DNA of 64,000 nt, taken from contig NZ_SDLR01000007.1 in NCBI RefSeq assembly GCF_004522215.1, positions 62,001-126,000 of the forward strand, given 5' to 3'. Position 1 is the stretch's first letter. Every line of letters starts with the position of its first letter. A program made the position numbers and the translations under genes. This DNA comes from Ammoniphilus sp. YIM 78166. GTDB taxonomy: Bacteria; Bacillota; Bacilli; Aneurinibacillales; RAOX-1. Shown in pieces: positions 1-8,154 of this stretch. Below the pieces are notes generated by a model, which was not told the DNA's origin, searched no databases, and worked only from the letters and a program-made list of their open reading frames with translations.

Positions 1-972
1 GGTGACGACCTCAACGACTTCCCCTTTTTGAAACAATCCCTCAACTGCGGTAATCCCGGAAGGAAGCAAGCTTTTCCCTTGCTCGAGAAGCGCCATTTTC
101 GCCCCTTGGTCAACAATGAGAGAGCCCTTCACATCCGCGTGGAAGGCAATCCACTGTTTCTTGTTATTCATGGTGGATAGGGAAGAGGAGCCGAAGTAGG
201 TTCCCTGTCCCGTTCCATTCATGATGTCGGCAAGCTTTTCTTTACCTTGACCGCGACCTACAAACACATTCACGCCAAAGGATAGGGCGGTTTTGGCTGC
301 GAGAATTTTGGATCTCATCCCGCCTGTACCTACTTTGGATCCGGCGCCGGTGGCCATCTCCTCAATGGCAGGGGTGATTTTTTCAATATAATCAAACTTC
401 TTGGCCTGTGGATTTACACGAGGGTTGGCGTCATACACACCGTCGGTGTCCGTGAGTATAATGAGCAAATCCGCATGCAAGGCACCCGCCACCAGAGCAG
501 ACAACATGTCATTATCGCCAAAGGTCAATTCTTCTATGGCTACCGTGTCATTCTCATTAATGATCGGGATGGCGCGCTTTTGTAAGAGGGCCGATAGGGT
601 GTTATGCGCGTTGATAAATTGTCTTCGCGTCGAAAAATCACGGCGGGTCAACAGAATCTGTCCCACAGGAATGTGATAATGAGAAAAGGCATGGGCATAG
701 GTTTGGATGAGCTGGCCTTGCCCAACTGCTGCTGATGCTTGCTTCATTTCAATGGAGCTAGGCTTGCTGGAAAAGCCTAGAAGGGTAAAGCCAGCCGCAA
801 CCGCTCCGGATGAGATGAGTACGACTTCATGACCCATTTTGTGAATATGGGCAAGGGCGCTGACATGGTCGACAAGCTTAGATAGGGACAGTCCGCCTTC
901 ATCTTCGGTTAAGGAACTGCTCCCAATTTTTACGGCAATCCTGCATTTTTTCTTACCCAATAGGTTTTGCAT
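1..972 (-). CDS. proB: Glutamate 5-kinase (3' end outside window)
   Basis: Phosphorylates L-glutamate in the first step of proline synthesis. Reading the minus strand from an ATG at 970-972 gives about 324 codons with no stop, so the C-terminus lies beyond base 1. The N-terminus has the kinase phosphate loop (VKIGSSS), followed by LISSGAVAAG, a PIINENDT substrate segment, ILTDTDGVYD and GTGGMRSK, all typical of ProB. The last ~80 visible residues match the position of the PUA domain found in long-form ProB (family length about 370). The start is supported by a G-rich Shine-Dalgarno just upstream and by the T-box leader that precedes it. proA would be expected next, outside the window. Confidence 0.95.
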   Translation of the reverse strand, partial: MQNLLGKKKCRIAVKIGSSSLTEDEGGLSLSKLVDHVSALAHIHKMGHEVVLISSGAVAAGFTLLGFSSKPSSIEMKQASAAVGQGQLIQTYAHAFSHYHIPVGQILLTRRDFSTRRQFINAHNTLSALLQKRAIPIINENDTVAIEELTFGDNDMLSALVAGALHADLLIILTDTDGVYDANPRVNPQAKKFDYIEKITPAIEEMATGAGSKVGTGGMRSKILAAKTALSFGVNVFVGRGQGKEKLADIMNGTGQGTYFGSSSLSTMNNKKQWIAFHADVKGSLIVDQGAKMALLEQGKSLLPSGITAVEGLFQKGEVVEVVT

Positions 973-997
973 CCGTAGGACCCCCTTCTTTAAAATC

Positions 998-1044
998 AAA
1001 AAAAATAAACCCTCCCGTCCCTATAAAAAAGGACGAAAGGGTTT
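998..1044 (-). terminator. T-box intrinsic terminator before proB
   Basis: On the minus strand AAACCCTTTCGTCC pairs with GGACGGGAGGGTTT across a short loop, followed by a run of T (A run on plus 998-1005). It competes with the T-box antiterminator. Confidence 0.85.
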
Positions 1045-1257
1045 CTTCCGCGGTACCACCTTAAATTGGCATTCATGCCCACTTGATTCGTTGATAACAG
1101 GGTCTCACCCTGTCCAGGTTCATTCCCTGGAGGCTCTGGGGCAGGACAGGAAGGCAATTGCGTCGACGGCTTGCAGCCTATTGACCGTCGTTCTCTGGAA
1201 CGCTTGACCCTTACTGATTCCCCATCATAGCGATGGATATTGTTCAGTTCAATTATA
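1007..1257 (-). promoter_or_regulatory. T-box leader with proline specifier, controls proB
   Basis: The conserved T-box element AGGTGGTACCGCGG is present on the minus strand (plus 1048-1061). It is followed by a terminator and then proB. Upstream lie a Stem I apical element (CCAGAGAACG, GCTGCAAGCC) and the segment ending CCAGAG. Counting six bases back from the GAG gives the specifier codon CCT (Pro) at plus 1143-1145, followed by a purine as in known T-boxes. Uncharged tRNA-Pro should stabilise the antiterminator and allow proB transcription. The specifier was placed by analogy with tyrS leaders, not by folding. Confidence 0.93.
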
Positions 1258-1264
1258 TTGTATT

Positions 1265-1294
1265 ATTATGCATGAATTTCTGAAAAGGAGTCAA
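1265..1294 (-). promoter_or_regulatory. Promoter of the proB T-box transcript
   Basis: On the minus strand a -35 TTGACT (1289-1294) and a -10 CATAAT (1265-1270) are separated by 18 bp. The predicted start is near 1257, just before Stem I. It is divergent from the ctaB promoter. Confidence 0.65.
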
Positions 1295-1322
1295 GAGTTA
1301 AATTGTTGTCCTCGTCTTTACC

Positions 1323-1351
1323 TTGACATCGATGGGCCTCACACATACAAT
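1323..1351 (+). promoter_or_regulatory. SigA-type promoter upstream of ctaB
   Basis: TTGACA (1323-1328), 17-bp spacer, TACAAT (1346-1351): nearly consensus. It gives a leader of about 85 nt before ctaB. Confidence 0.7.
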
Positions 1352-1441
1352 TGATATGTTATAACTGTATTCATGGTTAAAATCACCGACATATACTTTA
1401 ACGAAAAAAAGATAAAGAGAAGGTAGGAAGGGGTCTTATAT

Positions 1442-2371
1442 ATGGAAACGTCCGTATCCTATGAACGTTCAACGACGGATGAAACAGAGAATAACCGTGC
1501 ATCTCTGCCTTTGACCTGGAGAGATTATATTGAAGTAACGAAGCCTGGGATTGTTAAATCAAATTTAATCGTGATCGTGACCGGATTCTGGCTTGCTTCA
1601 GCATGGAGCGACTCATTTAGTTTCTTGTTGTTTTTAGTGACGGTCATCGGGAGCTCACTGGTCATGGGGGGATCCTGTGTACTAAACAATTATTTGGATC
1701 GTGACTTGGACTTGAAAATGGAGCGTACAAAAGAGCGAATTATCGCTTCCGGACGCATGTCAGCTCGCTTTGCCTTGATGTATGGAATGGGCCTTATCCT
1801 AGCCGGAACCACGATTCTAGGTGTCGGCGCGAATGCGTTAGCCGCCTTGCTAGGTTTGATTGGGGCCTTTGTTTACGTGGTCGTTTATACGGCCTGGATG
1901 AAGAGAACAACCCATTTGAACACGGTGGTAGGTGCCGTCTCCGGCGCAATGCCTCCCATCATTGGATGGGCAGCCGTAACCGGAAATTTAGAGCAAGGGG
2001 CTTGGATCTTATTTGCTTTCTTGTTCCTTTGGCAGATTCCTCACTTCCTCGCTTTGGCTATACTGAAATCGGAGGACTATCGCAACGCTGGCTACCAGAT
2101 GCTTCCGGTCGTGAAGGGATTCCTTGAAACGAAAAGACAAATCCTTCTCTGGACAGCCGCTGTGATTCCCGTATCGCTATTCCTCTATACCGTGGGCGTG
2201 GTTGGTAAATTCTATTTTGTGACTGCAGCTGTGCTCGGACTAGGCTGGCTAGCCTTGGCGGTTGCGGGCTTCTTCGCAAAAGATGTAATGAAGTGGGCAC
2301 GCCAAATGTTCCTGTACTCGCTTGTGTATTTAACAGGTTTATGTGTTGTGATGATGCTAAATGCGCTATAA
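1442..2371 (+). CDS. ctaB: Protoheme IX farnesyltransferase (heme O synthase)
   Basis: Transfers a farnesyl group to heme b to make heme O for heme-copper oxidases. It is an integral membrane UbiA-family prenyltransferase of 309 residues, the usual size. The first prenyl-diphosphate aspartate motif reads NNYLDRDLDLKMERT (about residues 82-96), and multiple hydrophobic helices follow. The second Asp-rich region of many UbiA proteins appears in the form LKSEDYRNAGYQMLP. The ATG at 1442 follows an AGGAAGGGG ribosome site. No ctaA or oxidase subunit genes are adjacent, so it is probably transcribed alone from its own promoter and ends at the hairpin at 2394. Confidence 0.95.
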   Translation: METSVSYERSTTDETENNRASLPLTWRDYIEVTKPGIVKSNLIVIVTGFWLASAWSDSFSFLLFLVTVIGSSLVMGGSCVLNNYLDRDLDLKMERTKERIIASGRMSARFALMYGMGLILAGTTILGVGANALAALLGLIGAFVYVVVYTAWMKRTTHLNTVVGAVSGAMPPIIGWAAVTGNLEQGAWILFAFLFLWQIPHFLALAILKSEDYRNAGYQMLPVVKGFLETKRQILLWTAAVIPVSLFLYTVGVVGKFYFVTAAVLGLGWLALAVAGFFAKDVMKWARQMFLYSLVYLTGLCVVMMLNAL

Positions 2372-2393
2372 TTTAATAAGAGAAACATAGAAT

Positions 2394-2424
2394 GAAACCT
2401 CGCTATTTTAAGCGGGGTTTCTAT
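2394..2424 (+). terminator. Terminator after ctaB
   Basis: GAAACCTCGCT pairs with AGCGGGGTTTC around ATTTTA. The T tract is short. An ATG at 2426 sits inside this structure, which argues against using it as the start of the next gene. Confidence 0.6.
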
Positions 2425-2452
2425 TATGATCTGGGATTTGTCGGGGGTAGCA

Positions 2453-3661
2453 ATGAAAAGAATGAAACAGCGGTATTTGGATCCGCGAACTGAACAATAT
2501 CGTTTCTATATCTTAATTTTATCTGTCGCGGTCGCTGGCTTAAGCCAAGGCTTAACGCTGCCTTTGTTATCCATCATGATTGAAAAGGCGGGTCACTCTT
2601 CCGTCTTAAATGGGTGGAATGCCGCAGCTTTGTACATCGGGATGTTTACGGCTTCTTTTTTCGTAGAGAAGCCGTTGCGCAGGTATGGTTATAAGCCCAT
2701 GATTCTAGTTGGGATTATCATGGTTCTTCTTGCGTCATTATTGATCCCATTCTGGCACAATTTAATATGGTGGTTTGTCTTGAGGTTTATGATTGGAGCA
2801 GGGGATAGCGCTTTGCATTATGCTTCTCAGCTTTGGATTACCTCGACCAGTGCGGAGGAACGCAGGGGCAGAAATATCTCCTTGTATGGTTTAGCCTATG
2901 GGTCTGGGTTTAGCATCGGGCCGTTCGGAGTCAATCTAATGGGGATTCATATCTGGCTTCCTTTTCTTGTGATTGCTCTTTTTTATATTGTTGCTTTTGG
3001 TCTTGTTCTTCGGTTAGGAAATGATTTTCCAGAAGTAATGAAAAAGGAAGAGAAAATGTCGTATCGAAAGACCTTTTCCTATGGTTGGTATGCCTTGATT
3101 CCTGCTTTTCTCTATGGCTATATGGAAGCCGTGATGAATGGTAGCTTCCCGATTTATGCCTTACGCACTGGGATCTCGGAGGCGTGGGTGTCCCTGATTC
3201 TTTTTTCTTTTGCAGGAGGAGCGTTGCTGACCCAGCTTCCTCTCGGCATCTGGAGCGATCGAGTGGGGAGAAAACGGGTCCTGATGACGGCGGGTGCCAT
3301 AGGGGCTGTTGGTTTTTCCACTGTTCCCTTAGCGGGAGATCATGTGACGGTGATCATCCTTATTTTTGCTATCACCGGCTGTTCTGTCGGTTCTTTCTTC
3401 TCCCTCGGATTGGCTTATTTGGCGGATATTCTGCCCAAACACATGCTGCCAAGTGCCAATGTATTGGCGGCTATGCTGTTTAGTATTGGAAGCATCATGG
3501 GGCCAGGAATGGCGGGAATGGGCATCCAATTTATCCATCCGGACAGCTTATTCTACTTTTTAGGCTTTGTCTTTGCTGGGTTCTTCCTGCTTGGCTTCGT
3601 GTCTAAACGCAGCTATCAACAGGGCCAACAGCAAGCTGAAAATGTCACCTCAAGGTCTTGA
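2453..3661 (+). CDS. MFS transporter (12-TM, multidrug/sugar efflux-like)
   Basis: Major facilitator of about 403 residues with twelve predicted hydrophobic segments in two halves. The second half carries the diagnostic loop IWSDRVGRKRVL, the MFS signature between helices 8 and 9. The substrate cannot be told; the family includes drug exporters. I chose the ATG at 2453 because it follows GGGGGT; the in-frame ATG at 2426 lies within the preceding terminator, and another ATG at 2462 is possible. It stands alone between two hairpins. Confidence 0.85.
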   Translation: MKRMKQRYLDPRTEQYRFYILILSVAVAGLSQGLTLPLLSIMIEKAGHSSVLNGWNAAALYIGMFTASFFVEKPLRRYGYKPMILVGIIMVLLASLLIPFWHNLIWWFVLRFMIGAGDSALHYASQLWITSTSAEERRGRNISLYGLAYGSGFSIGPFGVNLMGIHIWLPFLVIALFYIVAFGLVLRLGNDFPEVMKKEEKMSYRKTFSYGWYALIPAFLYGYMEAVMNGSFPIYALRTGISEAWVSLILFSFAGGALLTQLPLGIWSDRVGRKRVLMTAGAIGAVGFSTVPLAGDHVTVIILIFAITGCSVGSFFSLGLAYLADILPKHMLPSANVLAAMLFSIGSIMGPGMAGMGIQFIHPDSLFYFLGFVFAGFFLLGFVSKRSYQQGQQQAENVTSRS

Positions 3662-3700
3662 CCCCGAACGCACGTGTGCGTTATCATCAATAAGAATAAT

Positions 3701-3748
3701 GCCTTGCCAACGGAATGTTACGTTCCTTGCGGCAGGGCTTTGTTTTTT
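3701..3748 (+). terminator. Terminator after the MFS gene
   Basis: GCCTTGCC (3701-3708) pairs with GGCAGGGC (3731-3738), with an inner GGAA/TTCC extension, then TTTGTTTTTT. It lies directly before the ribosome site of the next gene. Confidence 0.7.
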
Positions 3749-3762
3749 AAGGAGGAGAAACC

Positions 3763-4554
3763 ATGAGCTTTAGTGGATTTTTGAGCGGGATGAAGCATGA
3801 ATATACCAGCCCTGTTGTTTATCATTTACCGTTGGGCGATGACCTTGTCGTATTGAATGAGTGGCTAGGAAAAACAGTCAAGCTCACCTTTGTGGGCGAG
3901 ATGGCTTGTACAAACTGTGGACGCAAAATTAAAAAAACGTACAATACGGGATACTGCTATCCCTGTGTGATATCCTTGCCGGAGACGGATTTATGCATCG
4001 TAAAGCCGCATGAATGTCACTATCACCTAGGCACCTGTCGCGATTCGGAGTTTGGCGATACCCATTGCATGATTCCGCATTATGTCTATTTAGCGGTGAG
4101 CAGCGGAGTCAAGGTAGGACTTACGCGAAAAACCAATGAAATGAAGCGGTGGGTGGACCAGGGAGCGATTCAGGCCATTCCCATTGCGGAGGTTCCAACC
4201 CGAAAAATGGCCGGGGAGCTGGAAGTAGCGATTGCCCAGCACGTCCCAGATAAAACCGATTGGCGAAAAATGCTCAAAGGGGACGTAGAGTCATTGGATT
4301 TACTGGAACTTCGCGAAACCATTTTTGCTCATTTTCCAAAAGAGTTTGAACCGTATGCGATTCGGGAAGAGCAATGGATCGAATTAGTGTATCCTATTTT
4401 AGAATCCGTGGGCAAGGTCAAGACGTACAACCTTGATAAGCAGCCTGAGATTGAGGACAGGCTTATCGGCATTAAAGGGCAATATCTTATTTTTGAACAG
4501 GCTGTTCTAAACATTAAGAAATATACGGGTTATAAGATAGAAATTTCTGCATAG
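3763..4554 (+). CDS. DUF2797 protein with zinc-ribbon N-terminus
   Basis: Soluble protein of 263 residues with no assigned function; it matches the pattern of the DUF2797 family. Near residues 46-67 it has CTNCGRK...CYPC, a four-cysteine zinc ribbon, and further Cys/His pairs follow (CHYHLGTC, THC). The segment VYLAVSSGVKVGLTR...RWVDQGA (about residues 108-135) resembles the GIY-YIG fold pattern of a Tyr-containing strand, KVG-T, Arg and GA. That suggests a nucleic-acid-related role, but this is inference. The start follows AGGAGG. It is followed by a very small gene on the same strand. Confidence 0.7.
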   Translation: MSFSGFLSGMKHEYTSPVVYHLPLGDDLVVLNEWLGKTVKLTFVGEMACTNCGRKIKKTYNTGYCYPCVISLPETDLCIVKPHECHYHLGTCRDSEFGDTHCMIPHYVYLAVSSGVKVGLTRKTNEMKRWVDQGAIQAIPIAEVPTRKMAGELEVAIAQHVPDKTDWRKMLKGDVESLDLLELRETIFAHFPKEFEPYAIREEQWIELVYPILESVGKVKTYNLDKQPEIEDRLIGIKGQYLIFEQAVLNIKKYTGYKIEISA

Positions 4555-4597
4555 AAGCTAATGGATTTTCTCACGTTATAGGCAGGAGGAATGAACG

Positions 4598-4759
4598 ATG
4601 AGAAAAAATGAAATCTTATATGAGCATCAGCTGGCAGGAACCATTGATGAAGAAATGAAGGCAGAATTTGCTTCCTTTGACGCGATAGCGCAAACCTTTA
4701 GAGTTCATCCGGCTGACGAAGCCAATTATCAAGGAACGGTTGGCTATAAAGATGCTTAA
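4598..4759 (+). CDS. Small acidic protein, 53 aa, unknown
   Basis: ATG at 4598 preceded by GGCAGGAGG; 53 codons ending in TAA. Hydrophilic, no membrane segment, no Cys. An out-of-frame ATG at 4591 stops after six codons, so 4598 is the only sensible start. Not recognised. The strong ribosome site and the compact fit between neighbours support it as a real gene. Confidence 0.6.
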   Translation: MRKNEILYEHQLAGTIDEEMKAEFASFDAIAQTFRVHPADEANYQGTVGYKDA

Positions 4760-4785
4760 TTGTGTATGATAGGGCTATGAGATTA

Positions 4786-4794
4786 TGGTAAAAT
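4786..4794 (+). promoter_or_regulatory. Extended -10 promoter for gcvH
   Basis: TGGTAAAAT, a TGn extended -10 with TAAAAT, about 30 bp before the gcvH ribosome site. The -35 is poor. Confidence 0.4.
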
Positions 4795-4828
4795 AATCTA
4801 GATCATACATAAGGAGGCCTGTTTGAAA

Positions 4829-5212
4829 ATGAGTTATCCTACAGAACTTAAGTATAGTAAAGAGCATGAGTGGGTGCGCGTCGAAGGGAACAAGGCGTAC
4901 ATCGGGATTACCTACTTCGCTCAATCAGAACTAGGCGATATCGTATTTGTTGAGCTTCCTTCCGTAGGAGATGAGATTGACCAGAATAGCTCCTTTGGAA
5001 GCGTAGAATCCGTTAAGACCGTTTCTGAGCTTTATGCTCCTGTAAGCGGAAAGGTTCTTGAGGTCAATGCTGAACTCGAAGATTCTCCTGAGCTAGTGAA
5101 CGATTCTCCATACGAAAAAGCCTGGATGATTGTGGTTGAGTTGGCTGACCCTTCTCAAGTGGACGGGCTATTGTCTGCTGATGAATACGAAAGCATGGTT
5201 AAGGAAGACTAA
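4829..5212 (+). CDS. gcvH: Glycine cleavage system H protein
   Basis: Lipoyl-carrier protein that shuttles the aminomethyl group between P, T and L proteins of glycine cleavage. It is also the primary lipoyl acceptor and relay in Bacillus-type lipoylation. The lipoyl lysine sits in the motif FGSVESVKTVSEL (about residue 63), and the N-terminal KYSKEHEWVRVEG is diagnostic. The ATG at 4829 gives 127 residues, the usual length. A TTG at 4823, closer to the AGGAGG at 4812-4817, would add two residues. No gcvT or gcvP is adjacent. The lipoyl synthase gene lipA lies at 55.9 kb. Confidence 0.95.
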   Translation: MSYPTELKYSKEHEWVRVEGNKAYIGITYFAQSELGDIVFVELPSVGDEIDQNSSFGSVESVKTVSELYAPVSGKVLEVNAELEDSPELVNDSPYEKAWMIVVELADPSQVDGLLSADEYESMVKED

Positions 5213-5247
5213 GATCAACCTCTAATACTAAGGAGTTGATGGGACTT

Positions 5248-5484
5248 ATGGCTGACCTTTCACCGCGCACAGACATCACAGATCGAATCCGAGGAGAGAT
5301 TAAAGAGGATCACATCGTTCTCACCTTGCATGGGAAGTCCATAGGCCATATTCCTTTTGACGCTGCCTGCGTCCATATGGACCAAGGCTTTCAAGTGGAT
5401 GATCAGCGGATCTTCAGAGTGGATGATCCGAATATCCCGCAACCTAGTCAATATGTGGATAATTGTGAAGAAGGCTGGTGCTAA
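5248..5484 (+). CDS. Hypothetical protein, 78 aa
   Basis: Small acidic soluble protein directly downstream of gcvH (35 nt) and probably co-transcribed with it. An AGGAG site precedes three in-frame starts (TTG 5236, ATG 5239, ATG 5248); I use 5248 for spacing, with low certainty. It ends ...CEEGWC, and its TAA lies inside the loop of the terminator hairpin. I do not recognise the family. Confidence 0.6.
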   Translation: MADLSPRTDITDRIRGEIKEDHIVLTLHGKSIGHIPFDAACVHMDQGFQVDDQRIFRVDDPNIPQPSQYVDNCEEGWC

Positions 5485-5505
5485 TGGCACCAGCTTTTTC
5501 TTTGA
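5474..5505 (+). terminator. Terminator after the gcvH unit
   Basis: GCTGGTGC-TAAT-GGCACCAGC (5474-5494) followed by TTTTTC. The stop codon of the preceding gene forms part of the loop. Confidence 0.8.
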
Positions 5506-5655
5506 TTTCCTTTGTGTTTTCCTGCCAATCACCCCAACATTTAAGCCTATGAAACCGGAATACTCCCTATTAAAATAGAATATATATCTGAAAAAATGTT
5601 TCGGCCAAACGTTTCGAGGGAAGCCGCGGTTGAGGAAAGTTGGGGAGGAGATGCA

Positions 5656-6072
5656 ATGAGTTTTTGTTGTGGAGCGAGTATGATTGGCGCCCTCGGCAGC
5701 CTGCGTCACCATAAGACGTATGTGAATAATGTGCCGATCCTTCATTGCCCGGTATGCAACCGGATTGATGTTCATCCGAAGGTGGAAGAAGAATTTGAGA
5801 TCATTTCCGAGTACGCCCAGACAGATGACACACCTGAAGTGGATTTTAAAGAATATGTGAACAGCGAGCTGTTGAAAAATATTTTTGAAAATTGTACAGT
5901 AATTGATGAAGGTCGTATTGATGAAGTTTTCCGTCAACAGATTGATTCTGCATTAGACCTTTTATCTGTTGCGAAGCAACTAAAAGACCGTGAGTGGGAA
6001 GAAGCGCTGAAAAAACGATTGAATCGCTTAAGCGAGCGGTTAAGCAAGTGGAAAAGCCAAAAGCAACGTTAA
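5656..6072 (+). CDS. Hypothetical protein with N-terminal CxxC zinc knuckle
   Basis: 138 residues from the ATG at 5656, which follows GGGGAGGAG; the longer in-frame ATG at 5596 has no ribosome site. The N-terminus carries CC and HCPVCNRIDVHP, a YgiT-like zinc-knuckle pattern. A central acidic segment follows, then an Arg/Lys-rich helical C-terminus (RLNRLSERLSKWKSQ). Function unknown. It sits alone between two terminators, upstream of sigI. Confidence 0.7.
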   Translation: MSFCCGASMIGALGSLRHHKTYVNNVPILHCPVCNRIDVHPKVEEEFEIISEYAQTDDTPEVDFKEYVNSELLKNIFENCTVIDEGRIDEVFRQQIDSALDLLSVAKQLKDREWEEALKKRLNRLSERLSKWKSQKQR

Positions 6073-6097
6073 AAAAGCTTCGAAAGAAGCTTTTTTT
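6071..6097 (+). terminator. Terminator, GAAA-loop hairpin
   Basis: AAAAGCTTC-GAAA-GAAGCTTTTTTT, a compact hairpin with a tetraloop and T run, right at the stop codon of the preceding gene. Confidence 0.85.
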
Positions 6098-6188
6098 ATT
6101 GCATCATTGCTATCCATTTTTTTCTTTTTTACATATACGGACATAAAAGCAAATAGGAAATCGAATGTCTATTGTGTGAGGTGAAAAC

Positions 6189-6959
6189 ATGTTTTTAACC
6201 CGCTTCCTAGGAAAGCGTTCTTCACAGCCGTCAGAGGTGAAGATCGAGCTCGAGCATGATGTTTATCTGGCCCAGAACGGAGATTTGGACGTCCGAAATC
6301 AACTAATTGCACGTTATACGCCTTTTATATCTCAGGTCGCCTCGAAGGTCTGCAAACGATTTATTGACCCATCTCGAGACGATGAGTTCAGCGTGGCCAT
6401 GGAAGCTTTTGATGAAGCTATCAATAAATATGCGGCAGGCAAAGGTAGCTCTTTTCTTTCTTTTGCCGACCTTGTGATCCGGCGAAGGACGATTGATTTT
6501 ATCCGGAAGGAAGCAAGGCACCGGGGTCAGCTGTCTTTGGAGCAGACGCTGGAAGGCGAAGAAGAATCGGAACTGTCTCCTATTGAGACGCAGGCTTCTA
6601 TTCAGCAGTATCAGCTTGACTATGAAGCAAGCCTGAGAAAAGAAGAAATTGACCATTACAAAGAAAAGCTGAAAGAATTCGACATTGACCTGATGGATTT
6701 GCCGGAGATCTCTCCTAAGCACGCCGATGCCAGGCAAAATGCGATCCAAGTTGCTCGGACCTTAGCTAGTAATCAAAGACTGGCGACTCTTTTTAAAGAA
6801 AAAAAGAAATTACCGATGAAAGAGCTGATGAATGAAGTGGAAGTCAGCCGCAAAACAGTGGAACGAAACCGAAACTATATCGTTGCCATCATTCTTTTAT
6901 TAATGGAAGATTATCATTATCTTCAAAGCTACCTTCAACTAGATGAGAAAGGAGGGTGA
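6189..6959 (+). CDS. sigI: RNA polymerase sigma factor SigI
   Basis: Alternative sigma factor of the sigma-I family (heat and envelope stress in Bacillus; polysaccharide response in Clostridium). It is 256 residues, with a sigma-70 region 2 in the middle (DEAINKYAAGKGSSFLSFADLVIRRR, here split by spacing in the family alignment) and RTIDFIRKEARHRGQ. A C-terminal helix-turn-helix (about residues 215-235, VSRKTVERNRNY) binds the -35. The start follows GAGGTG. It overlaps the extended rsgI frame, and the rsgI ribosome site lies inside its last codons, as expected for a sigma/anti-sigma pair that is translationally coupled. Confidence 0.92.
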   Translation: MFLTRFLGKRSSQPSEVKIELEHDVYLAQNGDLDVRNQLIARYTPFISQVASKVCKRFIDPSRDDEFSVAMEAFDEAINKYAAGKGSSFLSFADLVIRRRTIDFIRKEARHRGQLSLEQTLEGEEESELSPIETQASIQQYQLDYEASLRKEEIDHYKEKLKEFDIDLMDLPEISPKHADARQNAIQVARTLASNQRLATLFKEKKKLPMKELMNEVEVSRKTVERNRNYIVAIILLLMEDYHYLQSYLQLDEKGG

Positions 6960-6966
6960 AATCCCG

Positions 6967-8118
6967 TTGAGAAAAGGTATCGTGATGGAATCCGGGGATA
7001 AATGGACGGTCATCTTAACTGCGCAAGGCGAATTTGTAAAAATACCAGCACACCCTCAACACATCGAGGGGAAGGAAGTTTTTTTTCATCCTGAAGCCGT
7101 GGTGCTGCAGGAAAAGAAAAAAAGAAGATGGCCAAGATGGATGAGCGGCGTGTCGCTTGCTACGGCCTGTCTGCTGCTGTTAGCTGTACTCTTCCCCTTG
7201 GGTGGCGGCAGCTCCGCTTATGCAGCAGTAACCATTGACATTAACCCAAGTGTAGAATTGCAAGTAAACAAGGATGGAATGGTTATGGAGATCACTTCCA
7301 TGGACGAGGAAGGCCAGGATGTGATCAAGGAGCTGAATTGGAAAGACCAACCATTAGCTACGGTGACGATAAGTATCATTCAATTAGCAAAGCAAAAAGG
7401 CTATATGAATACGGAGCAACGTGTGCTCATTACCACGACCTATTATGAAGAGGAGCATGAACGCAGTCTGGACCCTTTTTTGGAAGAAGCCTCGCAAACG
7501 GTTAATCCTGATCAGGAAATTACCTTCGTGATTTTGGAGGGTAAGAAGGAATGGCATGACGAAGCCAAGGCCAAGCAAGTTCCTCCAGGTGCTTATATGC
7601 TTGTGAAGAAAGCGGAACAACAGGGAATTACCATCAAGCAAGAGGAAGCAAATGAAGTAAAGCTAGAGCAGATTCTTCCTGTTACAGGCGTTAAGGTCAT
7701 CGCGCCTAAATCAAAGAAAGATAAGCCTAAAGAGATTAAAGGGAACCCTTCCGCTCCAGGGCAACAGAAAAAGCAAGAACACGTCCCTTCTCAGGCCCCA
7801 AATAAGGGTGAGGAAAAGAAGCAGGACAAGAAACCTGAAGAGAAGAAATCTGAAGAGAAGAAAGAGTCCCAATCAAAAGAAAAACCTAAGGAAGAAAAGG
7901 AGGCACCGAAAAAGGTGCCTCCTAAGCCACATGAAGATCAAGCTAAGCCTCCCGCACAGTCTGAGAAGAAAGATGACGATGACCGTGATGGTCCTAAAGG
8001 GCAAGAGAGAGGAAAAGGCAACGAAAATAGCCAAGCGAATCATCAAGAAGATAAAAAAGAAGATAAAAAGGAAAAAGAAGAGAATAAGGGAAATCAAAAA
8101 GAAAAAAAGGATGACTAA
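6967..8118 (+). CDS. rsgI: Membrane anti-sigma-I factor RsgI
   Basis: Single-pass membrane protein that holds SigI inactive. I choose TTG at 6967 because it yields the family N-terminus MRKGIVMES and lies downstream of AAAGGAGGGTG; the track-length start at 6943 would include the ribosome site. Order: cytoplasmic RsgI_N domain (1-55), one membrane helix (about 59-79), then the conserved extracellular segment TIDINPSVELQVN. The last ~130 residues are a highly charged Lys/Glu-rich tail with Pro, probably extended in the wall. There is no carbohydrate-binding module such as clostridial RsgI proteins carry. It ends at a strong terminator. Confidence 0.9.
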   Translation: MRKGIVMESGDKWTVILTAQGEFVKIPAHPQHIEGKEVFFHPEAVVLQEKKKRRWPRWMSGVSLATACLLLLAVLFPLGGGSSAYAAVTIDINPSVELQVNKDGMVMEITSMDEEGQDVIKELNWKDQPLATVTISIIQLAKQKGYMNTEQRVLITTTYYEEEHERSLDPFLEEASQTVNPDQEITFVILEGKKEWHDEAKAKQVPPGAYMLVKKAEQQGITIKQEEANEVKLEQILPVTGVKVIAPKSKKDKPKEIKGNPSAPGQQKKQEHVPSQAPNKGEEKKQDKKPEEKKSEEKKESQSKEKPKEEKEAPKKVPPKPHEDQAKPPAQSEKKDDDDRDGPKGQERGKGNENSQANHQEDKKEDKKEKEENKGNQKEKKDD

Positions 8119-8119
8119 A

Positions 8120-8143
8120 GCTGCCGATAAGGCGGCTTTTTTT
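8120..8143 (+). terminator. Terminator after rsgI
   Basis: GCTGCC-GATAA-GGCGGC followed by seven T. It also lies just beyond the 3' end of the convergent minus-strand gene. Confidence 0.85.
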
Positions 8144-8154
8144 CATCCTTTGTT

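Noticed and set aside
5260..5937. 225-codon open frame on the minus strand
   Set aside because: It lies opposite two plus-strand genes with good ribosome sites and a terminator, has no ribosome site of its own, and its product has no sensible composition.
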